Origin: an uncultured Bacteroidota bacterium
Lineage (GTDB): Bacteria > Bacteroidota > Bacteroidia > 2-12-FULL-35-15
Reading direction: 5' to 3'
NCBI GenBank assembly: GCA_903919535.1
Contig: CAIXIP010000272.1
Location: forward strand, 1-49,442
DNA: 49,442 nt
Every line of letters begins with the position of its first letter. Positions within the stretch are counted from its first letter, which is position 1. A program made the position numbers and the translations under genes. The notes below the pieces were generated by a model, which had not been told where the DNA came from, did not search any database, and was given only the letters and a program-made list of their open reading frames with translations. Below, in pieces: positions 7,668 to 17,961 of this stretch.

Positions 7668-10526
7668 ATGTCCGAAACACCCAAAAAACTTTTTTTACTT
7701 GATGCCTTTGCATTAATTTATCGCGCATATTTTGCTTTTGCTAACAATCATCGTATTAACTCCAAAGGCTTAAATACTTCTGCTATTTTGGGTTTTACCA
7801 ATACTTTGTTAGAAGTTCTTAAAAAAGAAAAACCATCACATATCGCTGTCGTATTTGATACATCTGAACCAACGGTTCGTCATATTGAGTTTGCCGAATA
7901 CAAAGCACATCGTGAAGCTATGCCTGAAGATCTTTCTTTAGCAATTCCATACATTATAAAAGTTATTGAAGGATTTAATATTCCGGTGCTTTATTCAAAT
8001 GGGTTTGAAGCTGATGATGTGATTGGAACACTTGCAAAAAAAGCGGAAGAAAAAGGTTTTATCACTTATATGATGACACCAGATAAAGATTACGGTCAAT
8101 TGGTTTCTGATAAAATATTTATTTACAAACCTGCACGTATGGGAAATGGGGCAGAAATAATGGGTGTAAATGAGGTTTGTAAAAAATGGGATATAAAAAG
8201 TGTAGATCAGTTAATTGATATTTTGGGCTTGATGGGTGATAAGGTGGATAATATTCCGGGTATCCCCGGAGTAGGCGAAAAAACTGCTATTCAGCTTGTC
8301 AAAGATTTCGGAACAATTGAAAACTTATTGCAAAATACCGATAAATTAAAAGGTAAGTTAAAAGAGAAAGTAGAACAAAATACTGATAAAGCAATTCAAT
8401 CAAAATGGTTGGCAACTATTATTTGTGATGTACCAATTGAATTGGATGAAAAAGCATTAGAGTTAGAAGAGCCGAATAGAGAGGCTTTGAAGGAATTGTT
8501 TTTGGAGTTGGAATTCAGGAGATTGGCAGAACAATTGAGTATTGGACCAAATACTAATAAGGAAGAAGTTGTTTCTGTTCCCGAAAAAACAAAATTACAA
8601 GCTAAAAAAGTAATAACAAATCCTAACCAAATAGACATGTTTGGGGAGCCCGAAGAAGTGAAGGACGAAGTGGAGCCTGAAAACGAATTGCCTTCGACAC
8701 AAACCGATAGAGCAACTATTACCACTACACCACATGTCTATCATTTAATTGATACAATAGAAAAACGCGAACAATTAATTTCTGATTTAAGCAAACAATC
8801 TATTTTTTGTTTTGATACAGAAACTACAGGGTTAGATGTTCAAACAGCTGAACTGGTGGGGATGTCCTTTTCCTTCAATGTTTCAGAAGCATATTATATT
8901 CCCGTTCCTGAAAATCGCGAAGAAGCAGAACTACTTGTTAATGAATTCAAATTTCTTTTTGAGAATGAAAATTCCACCAAAATCGGACAAAATATTAAAT
9001 ACGATTTATCGATTTTAAAAGGATATGGAATTGAAATAAAAGGAAAATTGTTTGATACTATGGTTGCGCATTTCCTTATTCAGCCTGAGATGCGACATGG
9101 TATGAATGTGCTTGCCGAAACTTATTTGAATTATTCTCCTGTTTCCATTGAAACATTAATTGGTAAAAGAGGTAAAGGACAATTAAGCATGCGTGCTGTT
9201 CCAATTGAAGAAATAAAAGAGTATGCCGCAGAAGATGCAGATATTACGCTTCAACTTAAAAATGTATTTGAGCCTATGCTTATTGATACGCATACGAAGA
9301 AATTATTTGAGGAGATTGAAATTCCACTTATCCCTGTGTTAGCTGATATGGAAGCAGAAGGAATAGCATTGGATAAAAATGCCTTGCATGAATTATCGCT
9401 TGAATTAGAAAAAGATATTTTGGTTGTTGAAAATGAAATTCAGGCAATGGCGGGAACCCCATTTAATGTATCATCGCCAAAACAAGTAGGTGATATTTTA
9501 TTTGAAGTGCTGCGAATTGTTGAGAAACCAAAGAAAACAAAAACAGGCCAGTATGCAACAGGTGAAGAAGTACTTTCGAAATTAGTTGGCAAACATGAAA
9601 TAGTTGGAAGGATATTAGATTATCGGGAGTTAGTAAAATTAAAAAACACGTATGTTGATACATTGCCTTTATTGGTAAATTCACGTACTGGTAGAGTTCA
9701 CACTTCATATAATCAAGTGGTAGCCGTTACAGGCCGTTTGAGTTCTGATAATCCTAATTTGCAAAACATTCCTATTCGTACCGAACGTGGAAGGGAAATT
9801 CGAAAAGCATTTGTTGCACGTAATGAAAATTATATTTTACTTTCTGCCGATTATTCACAAATTGAATTGCGCATTATTGCTGAATTAAGTAAAGATGAAG
9901 GTATGATCGAAGCATTTCAATCAGGATTGGATATTCACAAAGCAACTGCAGCAAAGGTTTATAATGTTCCATTAGAAGAAGTTACTTCTGATATGCGTAG
10001 AAATGCAAAAATGGTAAACTTCGGAATCATTTATGGCATATCAGCTTTCGGACTTTCTGAACGATTAAATATTCCACGTAAAGAAGCTGCTGAAATAATC
10101 GAAAATTATTTCAGTAAATACCCAAGAATAAAATCATATATGGATGAAAGTATTGAAATTGCTCGTGAAAAAGGGTATGTTGAAACCATTATGGGACGAA
10201 GAAGATACCTTCGTGATATAAATTCAAACAATCACACAATACGTAGTTTCGCTGAACGAAATGCGATTAATTCGCCAATACAAGGAAGTGCCGCTGATAT
10301 GCTTAAAATTGCGATGATACAAATTCATCATGATCTGAAATCAAAAAACTTAAAATCAAAAATGCTTTTGCAAGTGCATGACGAATTAGTTTTCGATGTG
10401 TTGAAAGAAGAGTTGGACGTAGTGAAAACAATTGTAGAAAATAGAATGCGCAATGCAATTTCAACATTAAGCGTTCCTATGGAAGTTGGAATAGGAGTGG
10501 GGAATAATTGGCTGGAGGCACATTGA
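7668..10526 (+). CDS. polA: DNA polymerase I (5'-3' exo, 3'-5' exo, polymerase)
   Basis: 952 aa; 'FDTETTGLD' proofreading motif intact, 'ADYSQIELRI', 'QVHDELVFDV'. Confidence 0.95.
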   Translation: MSETPKKLFLLDAFALIYRAYFAFANNHRINSKGLNTSAILGFTNTLLEVLKKEKPSHIAVVFDTSEPTVRHIEFAEYKAHREAMPEDLSLAIPYIIKVIEGFNIPVLYSNGFEADDVIGTLAKKAEEKGFITYMMTPDKDYGQLVSDKIFIYKPARMGNGAEIMGVNEVCKKWDIKSVDQLIDILGLMGDKVDNIPGIPGVGEKTAIQLVKDFGTIENLLQNTDKLKGKLKEKVEQNTDKAIQSKWLATIICDVPIELDEKALELEEPNREALKELFLELEFRRLAEQLSIGPNTNKEEVVSVPEKTKLQAKKVITNPNQIDMFGEPEEVKDEVEPENELPSTQTDRATITTTPHVYHLIDTIEKREQLISDLSKQSIFCFDTETTGLDVQTAELVGMSFSFNVSEAYYIPVPENREEAELLVNEFKFLFENENSTKIGQNIKYDLSILKGYGIEIKGKLFDTMVAHFLIQPEMRHGMNVLAETYLNYSPVSIETLIGKRGKGQLSMRAVPIEEIKEYAAEDADITLQLKNVFEPMLIDTHTKKLFEEIEIPLIPVLADMEAEGIALDKNALHELSLELEKDILVVENEIQAMAGTPFNVSSPKQVGDILFEVLRIVEKPKKTKTGQYATGEEVLSKLVGKHEIVGRILDYRELVKLKNTYVDTLPLLVNSRTGRVHTSYNQVVAVTGRLSSDNPNLQNIPIRTERGREIRKAFVARNENYILLSADYSQIELRIIAELSKDEGMIEAFQSGLDIHKATAAKVYNVPLEEVTSDMRRNAKMVNFGIIYGISAFGLSERLNIPRKEAAEIIENYFSKYPRIKSYMDESIEIAREKGYVETIMGRRRYLRDINSNNHTIRSFAERNAINSPIQGSAADMLKIAMIQIHHDLKSKNLKSKMLLQVHDELVFDVLKEELDVVKTIVENRMRNAISTLSVPMEVGIGVGNNWLEAH

Positions 10527-10591
10527 TTGGTCTTGTGAATGAATAAACACTATTAATTCAGGTATAATAAATTGAAAATATCTTTCTAAAT

Positions 10592-11245
10592 ATGACAGAA
10601 AACATTGAAAACATATTATTTGATCTTGATGGAACATTAACAAATCCTAAAGAAGGAATTGTTAATTCCATTTTGTATGCACTAAATAAAATGGGTATAC
10701 AGGAAAATTCACCTCATGAGTTAGATTCCTTTATTGGACCACCACTTAGAGAGTCTTTTCAGATGCGTTATAATTTATCTAATGAAAAATCTGATGAAAT
10801 AGTAAAAGCTTATCGCGAATATTTTTCAACCAAAGGACTTTATGAAAATTTACTTTACGATGGAATTACAGAGTTGATAGAAACATTACATACCCAAAAA
10901 TATAAACTGTTTGTGGCTACTTCAAAGCCAACTATTTATTCAGAACAAATTCTCGAACATTTTAAACTAAAGAAATATTTTACTGAGGTAATTGGCAGTA
11001 ATGTTGATAATACTCGAACTGATAAAACTGAGATAATAGCTCATGTGGTTTCTACGCATGGTTTACAATCAGATAAATCAATTATGGTTGGAGATACAAA
11101 GTTTGATATGATAGGGGCAAAAAACAATTCTATTAAAACGATTGCTGTTACTTATGGTTATGGATCTCTCGAGGAACTGTCCTTTCATCAGCCAGATTTT
11201 ATGGTAAATACCTGCGGGGAAATAAAATCGATATTTTCGAAATAG
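10592..11245 (+). CDS. HAD-family hydrolase (phosphoglycolate phosphatase-like)
   Basis: 'ILFDLDGTLTNPKEGIVNSI', 'ATSKP', 'MVGDTKFDMIGAKNN'. Confidence 0.85.
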   Translation: MTENIENILFDLDGTLTNPKEGIVNSILYALNKMGIQENSPHELDSFIGPPLRESFQMRYNLSNEKSDEIVKAYREYFSTKGLYENLLYDGITELIETLHTQKYKLFVATSKPTIYSEQILEHFKLKKYFTEVIGSNVDNTRTDKTEIIAHVVSTHGLQSDKSIMVGDTKFDMIGAKNNSIKTIAVTYGYGSLEELSFHQPDFMVNTCGEIKSIFSK

Positions 11246-11368
11246 TACTGTGAAGGACTTTCAAATAATACATTCAAGAAAATGTTAGCTAAGCATAGAA
11301 ATTAATACAGAGTATAAATTAATTACATTTGTTATAGTTAGTTATAATATTATTACAGCAAAAAGCAG

Positions 11369-13576
11369 ATGAGATTCATAATAATTTTATTGATATTTTT
11401 TTTTAACGTATCTGCAATAGCTCAGCCTACTGACTTATTTAAAAGGTTGAAAACTTCACAAACTGACACCGCAGTAATTAGTGTATTAAATGAACTCACC
11501 GATTATTACATTGGGGATAACATTGACTCGGCAAATTATTATAATCAAAGATCATCAGCGCTATCGCAAGTAAAAAAAATTGAGAAGTATAATTTTCAGG
11601 CTTATTACCTTCAGGCTAAATTATTGAAAATTAGTAAGCGCTATGATGAATCTCTTGCAATCATTTCAAAAGCCATAGAAATTTCAAAAAATAATAATAA
11701 CATAATTGATCATTGTAGAGCACTTATATTGACAGGTAACTTGTATGAAGCAAAAAATGTTTCTAAACAAGCCATCGAAAAATATATAGAAGCTTATGAA
11801 ATAAGCAGGTCCAGAAAAAGCAATAAAGGAATGTTGCTCTCAAATATTGCATTAGGTTTGAGTTTTAAGAAACATGATGAAACAACAAGTGCCTTAAAAT
11901 ATTTTATAGAAGCCATGAAATTGGCTGAAGAAATTCCCGATTCCTCAGCAATATTTACTTGTTGTATTAATCTAGGTACCCTTTATGAAAATACAAATGA
12001 TGATGTAAAGGCACTACAGTTTTATCAAAAGGCTGCAATCATTAATAAAAGAGACAATGATGAAAATGGAAGGGCAATATGTTTTTTCAAGATTGGGCGT
12101 ATGTATCTTCAAATGAATATGATTGATAGCGCTAAAATATTTCTTCATAAAACGTTAGAAATACATTTAAAAAGAAATGATGAGGCAGGATTAATATTCG
12201 ATTATTCCTTCCTAGCATCCTCGTTTAATCATGAAAATAATTATACTAAAGCTGATGAAAATTGGTCTAAAGCATTAGTGTTGTCTTTAAAACATAATGA
12301 TTCAGTGCGGGTAAGTATGGTTTATTCTTATATGGCTGCTGGACAATTGGAAAGGAAAAACGATAAGAAAGCGCTTGAGTGTTATAAGAAAAGTGTGACG
12401 TATATATGCTCTACTGTGCAAAAAGAAACCATATCTTCTATTTATGAAAGGATGGCAATTATTTCAGCTAGATTGGGCTTATACAAAGAAGCATATGATT
12501 ATCATGTGTTATATAAAACATGGGCTGATTCTTCGCACAATGTAAATGAAACAAAAAAACAAACAGAGCTAAAACTTGGCTATGAATTTAATCAGATTCA
12601 GGAAAAATTAATTGCTGAATCTGAATCAAAAGAATTGAAAAATAAAACTGAAATTGAAAAACAGAGAATGCAACGTAATTTTTTATTTTTTGGTTTAGGA
12701 TTAATTAGTTTATTGCTAATAGTTGCTTTTAGGAGTTTTAAAATGAAACAAAAAGCCAACTTTATCCTGCAAAATCAAAAACAAGAAATTGAGCATCAGA
12801 AAAAATTAGTTGATGAAAAAAATCGAGAAATAAGTGATAGCATTAATTATGCATTACGAATTCAAACAGCAAGCTTACCCGAGAAAAATGAACTTGCTCT
12901 TTATTTTCCTCAGCACTCCTTCTTTTTTAAACCGAAAGATATTGTTAGTGGGGATTTTTATTGGGCTGCCGGTGATGAAAATAAGGTCTTAATTGCAATT
13001 GCAGATTGTACCGGTCATGGTGTTCCTGGAGCAATTACAAGTATGATGGGCAGTATGCTTTTAAATGAAATTTATTATGTAAAGAAATTAACTCAGCCCA
13101 ATGAAGTTTTATTTGAATTAAATCGTCTGGTAAAATTAACATTGCGTCAGGAAACAGATTCTTTATCAAAAGATGGGATGGATATCGCATTTTGTATGTG
13201 GGATAAAAAAAGGAATAATTTATTTTATTCAGGAGCAAATCGACCACTTTATATTTTACGTGAGAATGAATTGATCGAATATAAACCAACAAAAGTATCT
13301 GTAGGAGGTTATGTTCCTATTGATCAGCAATATGATTTGAACACGATAACACTAATTCAGGGGGATACAATAATTATGTCAAGTGATGGTTATGCTGATC
13401 AATTTGGAGGACACCAGGAGAAAAAAATTACAACAAAAGCCTTCAAACGTTTGCTTAAAGAAAATTCACATTTGCACATTTCGGAACAATCAAAAAGGCT
13501 CGAACAGAATTTTAATAATTGGAAAAATGGATTTGACCAAACAGATGATGTTCTGGTTTTTATTATTAAAGTCTAG
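11369..13576 (+). CDS. TPR repeat protein with TM helix and C-terminal PP2C/SpoIIE-type serine phosphatase domain
   Basis: TPR array, TM 'FLFFGLGLISLLLIVAF', then 'KDIVSGDFYWA...IAIADCTGHGVPGAITSMMG'. Confidence 0.85.
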   Translation: MRFIIILLIFFFNVSAIAQPTDLFKRLKTSQTDTAVISVLNELTDYYIGDNIDSANYYNQRSSALSQVKKIEKYNFQAYYLQAKLLKISKRYDESLAIISKAIEISKNNNNIIDHCRALILTGNLYEAKNVSKQAIEKYIEAYEISRSRKSNKGMLLSNIALGLSFKKHDETTSALKYFIEAMKLAEEIPDSSAIFTCCINLGTLYENTNDDVKALQFYQKAAIINKRDNDENGRAICFFKIGRMYLQMNMIDSAKIFLHKTLEIHLKRNDEAGLIFDYSFLASSFNHENNYTKADENWSKALVLSLKHNDSVRVSMVYSYMAAGQLERKNDKKALECYKKSVTYICSTVQKETISSIYERMAIISARLGLYKEAYDYHVLYKTWADSSHNVNETKKQTELKLGYEFNQIQEKLIAESESKELKNKTEIEKQRMQRNFLFFGLGLISLLLIVAFRSFKMKQKANFILQNQKQEIEHQKKLVDEKNREISDSINYALRIQTASLPEKNELALYFPQHSFFFKPKDIVSGDFYWAAGDENKVLIAIADCTGHGVPGAITSMMGSMLLNEIYYVKKLTQPNEVLFELNRLVKLTLRQETDSLSKDGMDIAFCMWDKKRNNLFYSGANRPLYILRENELIEYKPTKVSVGGYVPIDQQYDLNTITLIQGDTIIMSSDGYADQFGGHQEKKITTKAFKRLLKENSHLHISEQSKRLEQNFNNWKNGFDQTDDVLVFIIKV

Positions 13577-14094
13577 TTTTCTTCCTTAAACCAGCTGCTA
13601 TACATTAAATAATTATCGGCAATACGGTTTATTTCACCATGTATTAATTCCTGATTAATATCTTTTACTTTTTTTGCCGGAACACCCGCATAAATTACAC
13701 CTGATTCAACCTTCGTGTTTTCTAGTAAAACAGCTCCTGCTGCAATAATCGTGTTGCTACCTATTTCGCAATTGTCCATCACGATAGCTCCCATACCTAT
13801 AAGTACATTATCATGAATAGTACATCCATGCACCAATGCATTATGCCCAATAGAAACATTATTACCAATAGTGGTTTTTGTCTTTTGATAGGTGCAATGA
13901 ATCACAGCGCCATCCTGAACATTCACTTTGTTTCCCATTCGAATCGAATTTACATCTCCACGAACCACTGCGTTAAACCAAATACTACATTGATTTCCCA
14001 TAATTACATCACCAACAATAGTTGAGTTTTCGGCTAAATAACAATCATCACCAAATACAGGATGATTGCCTTTAACAGATTTTATTAAGGCCAT
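13573..14094 (-). CDS. Gamma carbonic anhydrase-like hexapeptide-repeat protein
   Basis: Left-handed beta-helix pattern; 'HCTYQKTKTTIGNNVSIGHNALVHGCTI'. Confidence 0.85.
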   Translation of the reverse strand: MALIKSVKGNHPVFGDDCYLAENSTIVGDVIMGNQCSIWFNAVVRGDVNSIRMGNKVNVQDGAVIHCTYQKTKTTIGNNVSIGHNALVHGCTIHDNVLIGMGAIVMDNCEIGSNTIIAAGAVLLENTKVESGVIYAGVPAKKVKDINQELIHGEINRIADNYLMYSSWFKEEN

Positions 14095-14124
14095 AAAATA
14101 ACGATTTACAATTTTGTTTTTTAT

Positions 14125-14144
14125 AAAAACCGGAGTCGGTTTTT
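14125..14144 (-). terminator. Short terminator-like hairpin at the 3' end of the HMA gene
   Basis: AAAAACCG-GAGT-CGGTTTTT, overlapping the stop of the minus-strand CDS. Confidence 0.4.
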
Positions 14145-14496
14145 ATTCCATCTTTCCTGCATTTTCTTTCTTGCAGCAATCATCAAGCTTTTTATAAGCT
14201 TTCGGGTTTGCTTTAACAGCATCCGCATCGTAACCTGCGTTAGAAATTGCTAAACGAATTTTATCGGGGTTTGTAACAGCCGCATCGTAATTAACTGTTA
14301 CAACTTTTGTTGCAACGTCAAGTGATGATTTAGTAACACCTTTTTCAGTACTAAGAGCTTTTTCAATTGTTTTTTTACAGCTTTTACATATTGAAGAAGT
14401 TGTAATTTTTATTTCAGAAGCAGTTTGTGCTTTTACTGTTGTTACGCTAAAAAAAACGATAATAGCGACAATACTTGATAATGCAATTTTTTTCAT
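14143..14496 (-). CDS. Secreted heavy-metal-associated (HMA) domain protein
   Basis: Signal peptide; 'SICKSCKKTIEKAL...VTVNYD...IRLAISNAGYDAD' HMA fold pattern. Confidence 0.75.
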   Translation of the reverse strand: MKKIALSSIVAIIVFFSVTTVKAQTASEIKITTSSICKSCKKTIEKALSTEKGVTKSSLDVATKVVTVNYDAAVTNPDKIRLAISNAGYDADAVKANPKAYKKLDDCCKKENAGKME

Positions 14497-14500
14497 TTTT

Positions 14501-16339
14501 TTATTTCTTTTTTAATAGTTCAATAAATCCTGTTGTACTGTAATCTTTAGTTGTTTGTGATACGGCTTTTAGAATAAAATAATAGGTTCCATCGCTTAAT
14601 TCAACCCCGGCAGTTGTTCTGCCATCCCATTTTACATTTGCTGATTCTGTTTCAAAAACTTTAACTCCCCAGCGATTGAATATTTCTAATTTGTATTCTT
14701 TTAAACCAGAATTATTGATAAAAAAGAAATCATTTGTTCCATCTCCATCTGGAGTAAACACGTTTGGAATAACCACGTATTCAATTAAGCTAACATCAAA
14801 TGTTTGACAAATAGTATCAGCACAACCATTTGAATTTTGTGTATATAAACATACGTTTTCAATGCCATTATTATTGTAAACATGAGTAGGGTTTTGCATA
14901 GTTGAAGTAGATCCATCACCAAAATTCCATAGCCAATCAGTTGCACCGCCTGTTGATTGATCGTTAAAATTATAAGAAAAACCAGATGTTGATGTTGTGT
15001 CGAAAGCTGCAACTGGCGGAGCAGAAACAGTTACTGTGCATGAAGCCGGGCTTGAAGCGCAACCTAATGCACTTGAGGTAGTAACACTTACAGGACCTGA
15101 AGTTGTTCCCCAGTCAATTGTTACAGAGTTTGTTCCTTGTCCTGAAGCAATTGTTGTTCCAGCAGGAGATGTCCATGTGTAGGTCGATCCTGAACCTGTA
15201 GCAGAGAATGTGTTTCCTGTAGTGTTTTGACAAACTGCAGCACATGCTAAGACTGGCATTGTCGGTTTTTGACGAGATAAAATATAAGGTGAGTTAGAAA
15301 AATCTGCCCAGTTAACTTTTAAAACATCATTAAATGGGGTAGCGGATGTAGCGGTTGCAGTTCCCATATTATTCCAAAGTGCTGCTGTTGGAGTATTCCA
15401 TTGTGCTAAACCGTCCCAACCTCCATCAGCCAAATTATCATAAAAAATATCAATGCTTGCATTATCTGTTCCTGCACTACGATTGATCTGGTGATAAAAC
15501 AGTGGGTTTACAGTACAAATGTTTGTATCAATTGAAGCTGTGTTAAAGCCATCAGTTGTGGCAAGGTTATTTCCTAAACGAGCAGTATAAGTATTTGCGG
15601 CAGCAGATACAGGTGTAAGTTTTGCCGGACGATAACGGGTTGTTCCAACACTTGAACCAGTTGGATAAAGATAAATGGATGCCGTATTGGTTACTCTTGA
15701 TAAGCTTCCGCCAACAGAACTACTCACAAATCCTTCACTTCCAACAGTTGTTGTATTTGTTACACAGCTAGTTGAAGGATTCAGAACAAAAATTGTATTT
15801 GTAAGGGTTTCTAGTTCTCGGTCGTTAATTGTCAATGTTCCGATAGCAGAAATATTAGTATTTACAAGTTGTAATGTTTTTTTACGATTAGCAGCAACAC
15901 CTGTTCCTGAAAGAATCAGGTTATTGAATGTTGTTACAGTAGCATTTGTACTTGTGATATATTCTTGAAGATTTCCATTGAAATTAACTGTGCTGTTTCC
16001 AGAAGTAAAAGTGGCATCATTTGTCCAATCCTGTTCTATCAAGTATGTTCCATTACCTTGTAAGGTGGAGCCATTGGTTAAAAATACACTTCCCGGGGTG
16101 CCACTGTTAGAAATGGTCATTGTGCCATTGTTTTCAAAAATAGGAGTAGTTCCTGCTGCCCCGTCATTCTGAAAACCACCATTTACCTTAACGATAGCTG
16201 TAGAACCAGTATAAACGAGAGCGCCATTGTTGAATAGAATGGTTTGTGCAAAAGATATATTGGTAATGCTTCCCAACAATGTAAAAAGCAGGAATGATCT
16301 TTTGAATACCATTCCTGAGAATATTGTAATGTTTTTCAT
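14501..16339 (-). CDS. PKD-domain protein with gliding-motility-associated (T9SS type B) C-terminal sorting domain
   Basis: 'WNFGDGSTSTMQNPTHVY' PKD; C-terminus 'VFTPDGDGTNDFF...FNRWGVKVFE...WDG...DGTYYFILKA'. Preferred start at internal ATG 16339; ORF extends to 16381. Confidence 0.85.
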   Translation of the reverse strand: MKNITIFSGMVFKRSFLLFTLLGSITNISFAQTILFNNGALVYTGSTAIVKVNGGFQNDGAAGTTPIFENNGTMTISNSGTPGSVFLTNGSTLQGNGTYLIEQDWTNDATFTSGNSTVNFNGNLQEYITSTNATVTTFNNLILSGTGVAANRKKTLQLVNTNISAIGTLTINDRELETLTNTIFVLNPSTSCVTNTTTVGSEGFVSSSVGGSLSRVTNTASIYLYPTGSSVGTTRYRPAKLTPVSAAANTYTARLGNNLATTDGFNTASIDTNICTVNPLFYHQINRSAGTDNASIDIFYDNLADGGWDGLAQWNTPTAALWNNMGTATATSATPFNDVLKVNWADFSNSPYILSRQKPTMPVLACAAVCQNTTGNTFSATGSGSTYTWTSPAGTTIASGQGTNSVTIDWGTTSGPVSVTTSSALGCASSPASCTVTVSAPPVAAFDTTSTSGFSYNFNDQSTGGATDWLWNFGDGSTSTMQNPTHVYNNNGIENVCLYTQNSNGCADTICQTFDVSLIEYVVIPNVFTPDGDGTNDFFFINNSGLKEYKLEIFNRWGVKVFETESANVKWDGRTTAGVELSDGTYYFILKAVSQTTKDYSTTGFIELLKKK

Positions 16340-16408
16340 TGGCTCAATACTTATTTTCTTCAAACAGAATGTAATAAACAAATCTATTTAAATTTTCCTT
16401 GAAATCAA

Positions 16409-16442
16409 AATTTCCCTACGCTTCTGAGATGACAAAAATGAG
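16409..16442. repeat. Possible degenerate half-copy of the TGTCATTTCGA-type palindromic element
   Basis: 'aatttccctacgcttctgagATGACAAAAATGA' shares ATGACAAAAATGA with 6534-6546. Confidence 0.3.
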
Positions 16443-16443
16443 C

Positions 16444-16779
16444 TTAAGGTTGCTTTGGTGTAATTAATTTCATCTTTTCTGCAAAATGTTGCGCAAAACC
16501 TCGCATCTCTTTGGCTGTTTCTGTTTCTCCTGTTGCACGGTCAAAGGTATCTGCCATCGATAACAACGATTGGTGATAAAATATTTTCATTTCATCCACC
16601 ATCATATCTTTGGTCCAAAGGTCTATACGTAAGGTGTTGTTTTCTTTAGCGTCCCATAATGCGATCATTACCGCTTTGCTAACGCTTTTTTCGTTTGCAT
16701 CAGTTGCGCTCCAATCAATTTTTTCAGGTAAATTGTTTTCGTCCAGTGTTACTGTAAATTTTATTTCTGAGGTTTTCAT
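16444..16779 (-). CDS. gldC: Gliding motility protein GldC
   Basis: 111 aa; 'EIKFTVTLDENNLPEKIDWSATD...LRIDLWTKDMMVDEMK.FY.QSLLSMADTF.RAT'. Confidence 0.9.
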   Translation of the reverse strand: MKTSEIKFTVTLDENNLPEKIDWSATDANEKSVSKAVMIALWDAKENNTLRIDLWTKDMMVDEMKIFYHQSLLSMADTFDRATGETETAKEMRGFAQHFAEKMKLITPKQP

Positions 16780-16877
16780 ATTATTTACTGATTATGAATT
16801 TGTAGTGATAATTAGATTAATTATGAATTGATAAGTTTTTATAATTGGGTTCAAATAAGTTTTCAGGTTTTTCAGAA

Positions 16878-17894
16878 TTATTTTCCTGGTTTATATTTTG
16901 CTTTATTCAGAATTTTTTGCCCATCAGTTTCATTCATCAATTGTTCTAAACTGCAATCGGGATTGTTTTTCATGTATTGTTTTACGATTTGCCAACCTAA
17001 CCAGTAACCAACACGAGGAGGTGAATCTTTACTAAATGCTGTAGTGAATGGGCCTTCACTTGTATACTTCATTATTTCAGCCTGATCAGTAGTGTAAAGT
17101 AATTTTTGGGCGGCAAAATAACTCCACATATTAAATTCATTTTGCTTACAGTATTCCAATTGTTTTTGCGTGTATTGCATTTTTAATGAGTCGGAAGTTT
17201 TTGGCAACAATGCATCGGTCAAATACATTATTTTTCCATAGTAAACTATTTCGTTCAAGAAATCGCTTTTGGTCATATTGTATGGGAATTCATTGCTCAT
17301 CCATGCTCGAACAACATCAGAAGGAATGTTTTCTTTATTCATGAATGTTGATTTATACTTAGGCATAGTAAGCATTTCATAGAATTTGTTTTTGCTCCCT
17401 AAATACATTTCGAGTCCAATACCAATTGTGCTATCTAACATAACAACGGAATAATTAAATCCCGACATCATGGTTATTACTTTGGGCAAATTCTTATTCG
17501 GGAAATAATGTTTGAAATGTTTAAAGACCTCTGTTATTTCATTCTGTAGAGTATCCGTATTTGGGTATATTTTTTGACAGTTTTCATAAGCTTCACGCAT
17601 ATCTTTATCGCTTACAAACTGCTTCATGCGAAAGTTGTAGGAAGAATCCCGCAAACCTCCATTGTTAATTATTCCAGTGATAAAGGAAGTGTAAAAGTGT
17701 CCGTATTTAACTTCTAATTGTTTTGTGGATGCAGTTATGTTATTTGTATCCATTTTGAAAACATCTTGCTCTAATCTGTGAATTGTGAAATCAGGAATTT
17801 TAATACTTGAAACATCAACATTCAATGGCTCATTCCCACAGGAAGAAAAAAACAGCAAACAAATCGCGAATAAATAAAACAGGTAGTTTTTCAT
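16878..17894 (-). CDS. gldB: Gliding motility lipoprotein GldB
   Basis: Lipoprotein signal MKNYLFYLFAICLLFFSSCG; GldB-like body (MSGFNYSVV, GIGLEMYLG, PRVGYWLGWQIV). Listed ORF start (18098) overlaps the divergent gene; ATG at 17894 preferred. Confidence 0.88.
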   Translation of the reverse strand: MKNYLFYLFAICLLFFSSCGNEPLNVDVSSIKIPDFTIHRLEQDVFKMDTNNITASTKQLEVKYGHFYTSFITGIINNGGLRDSSYNFRMKQFVSDKDMREAYENCQKIYPNTDTLQNEITEVFKHFKHYFPNKNLPKVITMMSGFNYSVVMLDSTIGIGLEMYLGSKNKFYEMLTMPKYKSTFMNKENIPSDVVRAWMSNEFPYNMTKSDFLNEIVYYGKIMYLTDALLPKTSDSLKMQYTQKQLEYCKQNEFNMWSYFAAQKLLYTTDQAEIMKYTSEGPFTTAFSKDSPPRVGYWLGWQIVKQYMKNNPDCSLEQLMNETDGQKILNKAKYKPGK

Positions 17895-17961
17895 ATAAAA
17901 AAATATACTTAATATTGCATTTAGAAAATTAGTATCAGGACAAAATTCAAAATTCAAAATT

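Noticed and set aside
14997-16172. Plus-strand ORFs 14997..15182, 15675..15968, 15978..16172
   Set aside because: Antisense to the convincingly annotated T9SS type B PKD protein.
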